Of a DNA stretch of 9,490 nucleotides, positions 7,145 through 9,490 are shown piece after piece. The position numbers and the translations under genes were made by a program. A model generated the notes under the pieces. It had not been told where the DNA came from. It ran no database searches and saw nothing but the letters and a program-made list of their open reading frames with translations. Within the stretch, counting starts at the first letter, position 1. Every line of letters begins with the position of its first letter. This DNA is from Erythrobacter sp. UBA2510 (GTDB lineage Bacteria > Pseudomonadota > Alphaproteobacteria > Sphingomonadales > Sphingomonadaceae): NCBI GenBank assembly GCA_002341345.1, contig DDNW01000114.1, positions 1,075 to 10,564 on the forward strand, read 5' to 3'.

Positions 7145-8079
7145 GCGGCGGCGCGGCGCAGGCGGTCGTTGATCGCCACGCCGATGCCGGTCGCTGGCAC
7201 CGGCGCGATCGCGACACGCGGTTTGGCAGAGGCCGCGGCCAGATGCAGGCAGGCGTAGAGCTGCCGCGCGGCCTCGTCGAGATCGCCTGCCGCCGAGAGC
7301 GTGCAATCGCCTGCAACTTCCCCAAAACCGATCATGAATTCGCCGGGTTCGGGCGAAAGAGCGGCCAGCCGCACCGGCTTTCCGGGCGAGTAATGGCTCG
7401 CCATCTGGCCAGGCGCTTCGATCTGATGCGGCTGCTCGCCGATACTGGCGAGACTGCCTCCATCAGGCGCGGCCAGTGGTCCAGCGCGCAAGGTCTGCCA
7501 CTGACCCTCACCCAGATATTTAAGAATCGTCGATTCTACGCCGCGCTCACACGGCCCTGCATCGAGCACGAGATCAACCTTGTCCTCCAACGTGGCCAGC
7601 ACATGCGCAGGCGTCGTCGGGCTGGTAAAACCGCTGGCATTGGCCGATGGGGCGGCGAGGGGGATGCCGAGCCGCATCAGGATTTCCCGCGCTATATCGT
7701 GTCCCGGTATGCGCAAGGCCACGCTGCCGAGGCCGGCAGTGACCGCTGCGGCCAGTTTTGCATCCGCTTTGCGTGGCAACACCAATGTGACCGGTCCGGG
7801 CCAGACCTTACGGGCAAAGGCCACAACGGCTTCGTCCATCTCGGCGAAATCCATCGCCTGCTCGACGCTGGCGACATGCACGATCAGCGGGTTGAAGCTC
7901 GGGCGCCCTTTTGCGGCATAAATCCGCGCTATTGCGGGATCGCAATCGGCGCGCGCGGCGAGTCCATAGACAGTCTCGGTCGGTATCGCGACGAGACCGC
8001 CACCGCGCAGCACTTCCACCGCGTAGTCGACGCCCGCCTTGTCCGCCTGCCGGACCTCAGTGATCTTCTTGCCGACCAT
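7141..8079 (-). CDS. L-threonylcarbamoyladenylate synthase (Sua5/YrdC/TsaC family)
   Basis: A 312-residue enzyme that makes threonylcarbamoyl-AMP from threonine, bicarbonate and ATP, the first step of the universal t6A37 modification of tRNAs reading ANN codons, in the cytoplasm. The YrdC domain (about 10-200) shows PTETVYGL (33-40), KGRPSFNPL (57-65), the SAN motif (145-147) and GVESTIL (180-186). The linker SHYSPGKP (228-235) and a C-terminal Sua5 domain ending ATGIGVAINDRLRRA show the long Sua5 form rather than short TsaC. ATG 8079 fits the family N-terminus. No Shine-Dalgarno sequence precedes it; a possible -10 (TATAGC on the minus strand) ends 8 bases upstream, so the mRNA may be leaderless. 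The gene is divergent from the DUF815 ATPase gene and convergent, by 4 bases, with the lipoprotein gene. Confidence 0.96.
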   Translation of the reverse strand: MVGKKITEVRQADKAGVDYAVEVLRGGGLVAIPTETVYGLAARADCDPAIARIYAAKGRPSFNPLIVHVASVEQAMDFAEMDEAVVAFARKVWPGPVTLVLPRKADAKLAAAVTAGLGSVALRIPGHDIAREILMRLGIPLAAPSANASGFTSPTTPAHVLATLEDKVDLVLDAGPCERGVESTILKYLGEGQWQTLRAGPLAAPDGGSLASIGEQPHQIEAPGQMASHYSPGKPVRLAALSPEPGEFMIGFGEVAGDCTLSAAGDLDEAARQLYACLHLAAASAKPRVAIAPVPATGIGVAINDRLRRAAA

Positions 8080-8116
8080 CGGACCGCGCTATAGAGACTT
8101 GTCCATGCAAGACCAA
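8067..8116. promoter_or_regulatory. Candidate bidirectional promoter centred on palindromic CTATAG
   Basis: Only 25 bp separate the two start codons. CTATAG (8089-8094) reads the same on both strands and supplies a TATAGC hexamer on the minus strand and TATAGA on the plus strand. Minus: TTGGTC (8111-8116) with a 17-bp spacer, and 8 bases from hexamer to ATG. Plus: TTGCCG (8069-8074) with a short 15-bp spacer, and 9 bases from hexamer to ATG. Each hexamer matches 4 of 6 consensus bases. Both messages would start at or very near their ATG. Confidence 0.45.
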
Positions 8117-8938
8117 GGCGATCGAACTTCCTCAGCGCTCGAGCGGATTGCTGCCGCCATCGAAGGGTTGGCACCCCTGCCGAGAACATCTGCCGACTGG
8201 ATCGCGGCCCCGGGCTATATCTGGGATGGCGCCTCGCGTCCTATCGCGACGGTCGAGGCCCCTGCGCTAGACCTCCTGCGCGGGATCGACAAGCAGCGCA
8301 CGGCGGTGTTTGAAAACGTGCAGAGGCTGGGCGATGGCCACGCCGCGCATGACATGCTGTTGTGGGGTGCTCGCGGCATGGGAAAGTCTGCCTTGGTGCG
8401 CGCCGCGATCAAGACCGTGCAGCAAGAAGGCGGCAGCCTGGCGCTGGTGCAAGTATCGCCGTCTGCACTGGAAAGCCTGCCCATGCTGTTTGCGCAACTT
8501 GGCCAGGTCGATCGGAATTTCCTAGTGTACATCGACGATCTCGGATTCGCCGATGGTGACGGAGCCGGTCCGCGCCATTTGCGCAGCTGGCTCGATGGCG
8601 GGATCGAGGCCCGTCCCGGCAATGTCCGGCTCGCAGTGACCTCCAACCGGCGTGCCATCGTCTCGCGTCATGGCGCGGAGCAGGACGATCCGATCAATCC
8701 GCGCGATGCGGTCGACGACATGCTCGCGCTATCCGACCGTTTCGGTCTGTCGCTCGGGTTCCATGCCTGTTCGCAGGACGACTATCTCGATATCCTGCGC
8801 GGCTATTGCGAGGCTTATGACCTGCGGCTCGAGGAGGCTGACGCGCTGGAATGGTCGAAGCGGCGTGGCGCACGATCCGGACGGACGGCCTGGCACTACA
8901 TCACCGAGCTTGCGGGACGCGCAGGGCGGGCAATCTAG
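8105..8938 (+). CDS. DUF815 family AAA+ ATP-binding protein
   Basis: A 277-residue predicted P-loop ATPase of the DUF815 family, of unknown cellular role. Walker A GARGMGKS lies at 88-95, a Walker B-like LVYIDD at 140-145 and a sensor-1-like TSNRR at 179-183. The C-terminal part has the family signatures LSDRFGLSLGF (209-219), SQDDYLDI (223-230) and SGRTAWHY (258-265). ATG 8105 is chosen because it begins the normal family N-terminus (a helix with ALERIAAAIEGLAP). The upstream in-frame ATG at 8039 would overlap the divergent Sua5 gene and add an unrelated 22-residue stretch. The weak AGAG at 8093-8096 is the only candidate ribosome binding site. The gene ends 21 bp before the convergent dehydrogenase stop. 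Substrate and partners are not evident. Confidence 0.92.
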   Translation: MQDQGDRTSSALERIAAAIEGLAPLPRTSADWIAAPGYIWDGASRPIATVEAPALDLLRGIDKQRTAVFENVQRLGDGHAAHDMLLWGARGMGKSALVRAAIKTVQQEGGSLALVQVSPSALESLPMLFAQLGQVDRNFLVYIDDLGFADGDGAGPRHLRSWLDGGIEARPGNVRLAVTSNRRAIVSRHGAEQDDPINPRDAVDDMLALSDRFGLSLGFHACSQDDYLDILRGYCEAYDLRLEEADALEWSKRRGARSGRTAWHYITELAGRAGRAI

Positions 8939-8959
8939 TCCTGCCCTTCTGGCTAGGCG

Positions 8960-9490
8960 CTACTGCGCGCCACCCATCATCTCCATCATATTGCCGGGCG
9001 GATTTTCAAAGGCCCGCGCCGGGTCGCCGCTCAGGTTCCGTTGCGGCGGCAGGCTCTTGCCGCGATTGCGTTCAGGCGCAGCCACGCCTTCCGCATCGGG
9101 AGCAACCACACGCCAGATGATGTTGCCGGTGTCGTCGCTCACCAGCAGCGCGCCCGTCGCATCCCATGCAACCCAGGTCGGACGACCCTTGGCTTCTTTG
9201 CCGTACAGAAAGCCGGTCAGCACCGGAACGGGTTTACCCTGAGGATTGCCTCGCTCGTCGAAAGCGACATAGACCACATCATAGCCCGAGGGCGGCCGCC
9301 GGTTCCACGAGCCATGCCGCGCCACGAACACGCCCTGCCCCAGCCCGTCGCCCATGCGCGCACCTTCCTTGGTGAAGGCCATGCCCAGCGCCGCGACATG
9401 CGGTCCCAGTGCATATTCGGGGGTGCGGGTATATTCGGTCAGGAATTGCTCCATCCGTGCCTCGACCCGCTCGTCGAAGACATCGTTAGT
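8960..9490 (-). CDS. PQQ-dependent sugar dehydrogenase (sorbosone dehydrogenase-like), 5' part outside window
   Basis: The C-terminal 176 residues of a beta-propeller quinoprotein dehydrogenase; translation continues open through the right edge. Recognisable family segments, in protein order, are NDVFDERVE near the edge, YALGPHVAALGM, VFVARHGSWNRRPPSGYDVV, GKPVPVLTGFL, GRPTWVAWDATGALLVSDD and GNIIWRV. They match the final blades of soluble glucose/sorbosone dehydrogenases, which oxidise sugars or aldoses with PQQ, usually in the periplasm. The signal peptide, if any, would be upstream and out of view. After the last blade there is a roughly 45-residue Pro/Asn/Arg-rich tail ending NMMEMMGGAQ, which looks disordered and is not part of the core fold. 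Substrate cannot be assigned from this part. Confidence 0.88.
   Translation of the reverse strand, partial: TNDVFDERVEARMEQFLTEYTRTPEYALGPHVAALGMAFTKEGARMGDGLGQGVFVARHGSWNRRPPSGYDVVYVAFDERGNPQGKPVPVLTGFLYGKEAKGRPTWVAWDATGALLVSDDTGNIIWRVVAPDAEGVAAPERNRGKSLPPQRNLSGDPARAFENPPGNMMEMMGGAQ

Noticed and set aside
7243..8094. A 283-codon plus-strand open frame
   Set aside because: It is antisense to the Sua5-type gene, whose motifs are unmistakable. The translation shows no family features.
8652..9242. A 196-codon plus-strand open frame spanning the end of the DUF815 gene
   Set aside because: It is out of frame with DUF815 and antisense to the dehydrogenase. The sequence is Arg/Ser/Pro-rich without any recognisable family.

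Overview
The window is chromosomal DNA from a high-GC alphaproteobacterium, most likely of the Sphingomonadales (Erythrobacter/Sphingomonas-like). This rests on the strong G/C bias at third codon positions, an alphaproteobacterial SUV3-type helicase followed by an S4 protein, a seven-iron ferredoxin and CarD, and a divergent M23 peptidase of the sphingomonad type. Assignment to a genus is inference. No tRNA, rRNA, CRISPR array, insertion sequence or prophage gene is visible, and base composition looks even throughout, so the window reads as ordinary core chromosome.

Layout. Positions 1-1400 (minus) hold an M23 zinc metallopeptidase that runs off the left edge just after its HxH motif. A 244-bp divergent spacer follows. 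Then comes a plus-strand run of an 882-residue SUV3-like RNA helicase (1645-4293), a small S4-domain RNA-binding protein (4311-4634) and ferredoxin FdxA (4631-4969, start overlapping the S4 stop as ATGA). After a 295-bp spacer lies carD (5265-5798), closed by a strong intrinsic terminator (about 5823-5860). A separate unit starts at 5978: a DUF2807 (GIN-domain) beta-helix protein with no signal peptide, preceded by a conspicuous dyad over its likely -10 region. A small Cys-containing lipoprotein follows (6812-7144). Its stop codon overlaps the stop of the convergent L-threonylcarbamoyladenylate synthase gene (7141-8079, minus). Only 25 bp separate the starts of that gene and a divergent DUF815 AAA+ ATPase gene (8105-8938). 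The right edge carries the C-terminal part of a minus-strand PQQ-dependent sugar dehydrogenase (sorbosone dehydrogenase-like).

Functional reading. The left half groups RNA handling (helicase, S4 protein) and transcription initiation (CarD) with a redox carrier (FdxA). The right half has a tRNA t6A-modification enzyme sharing a control region with an uncharacterised ATPase. The envelope is represented by the M23 hydrolase, the lipoprotein and probably the sugar dehydrogenase. Nothing amounts to a clearly new system. The points most worth a second look are the shared palindromic CTATAG between the threonylcarbamoyladenylate synthase and DUF815 genes, the operator-like dyad before the DUF2807 gene, and the missing export signal on that protein.
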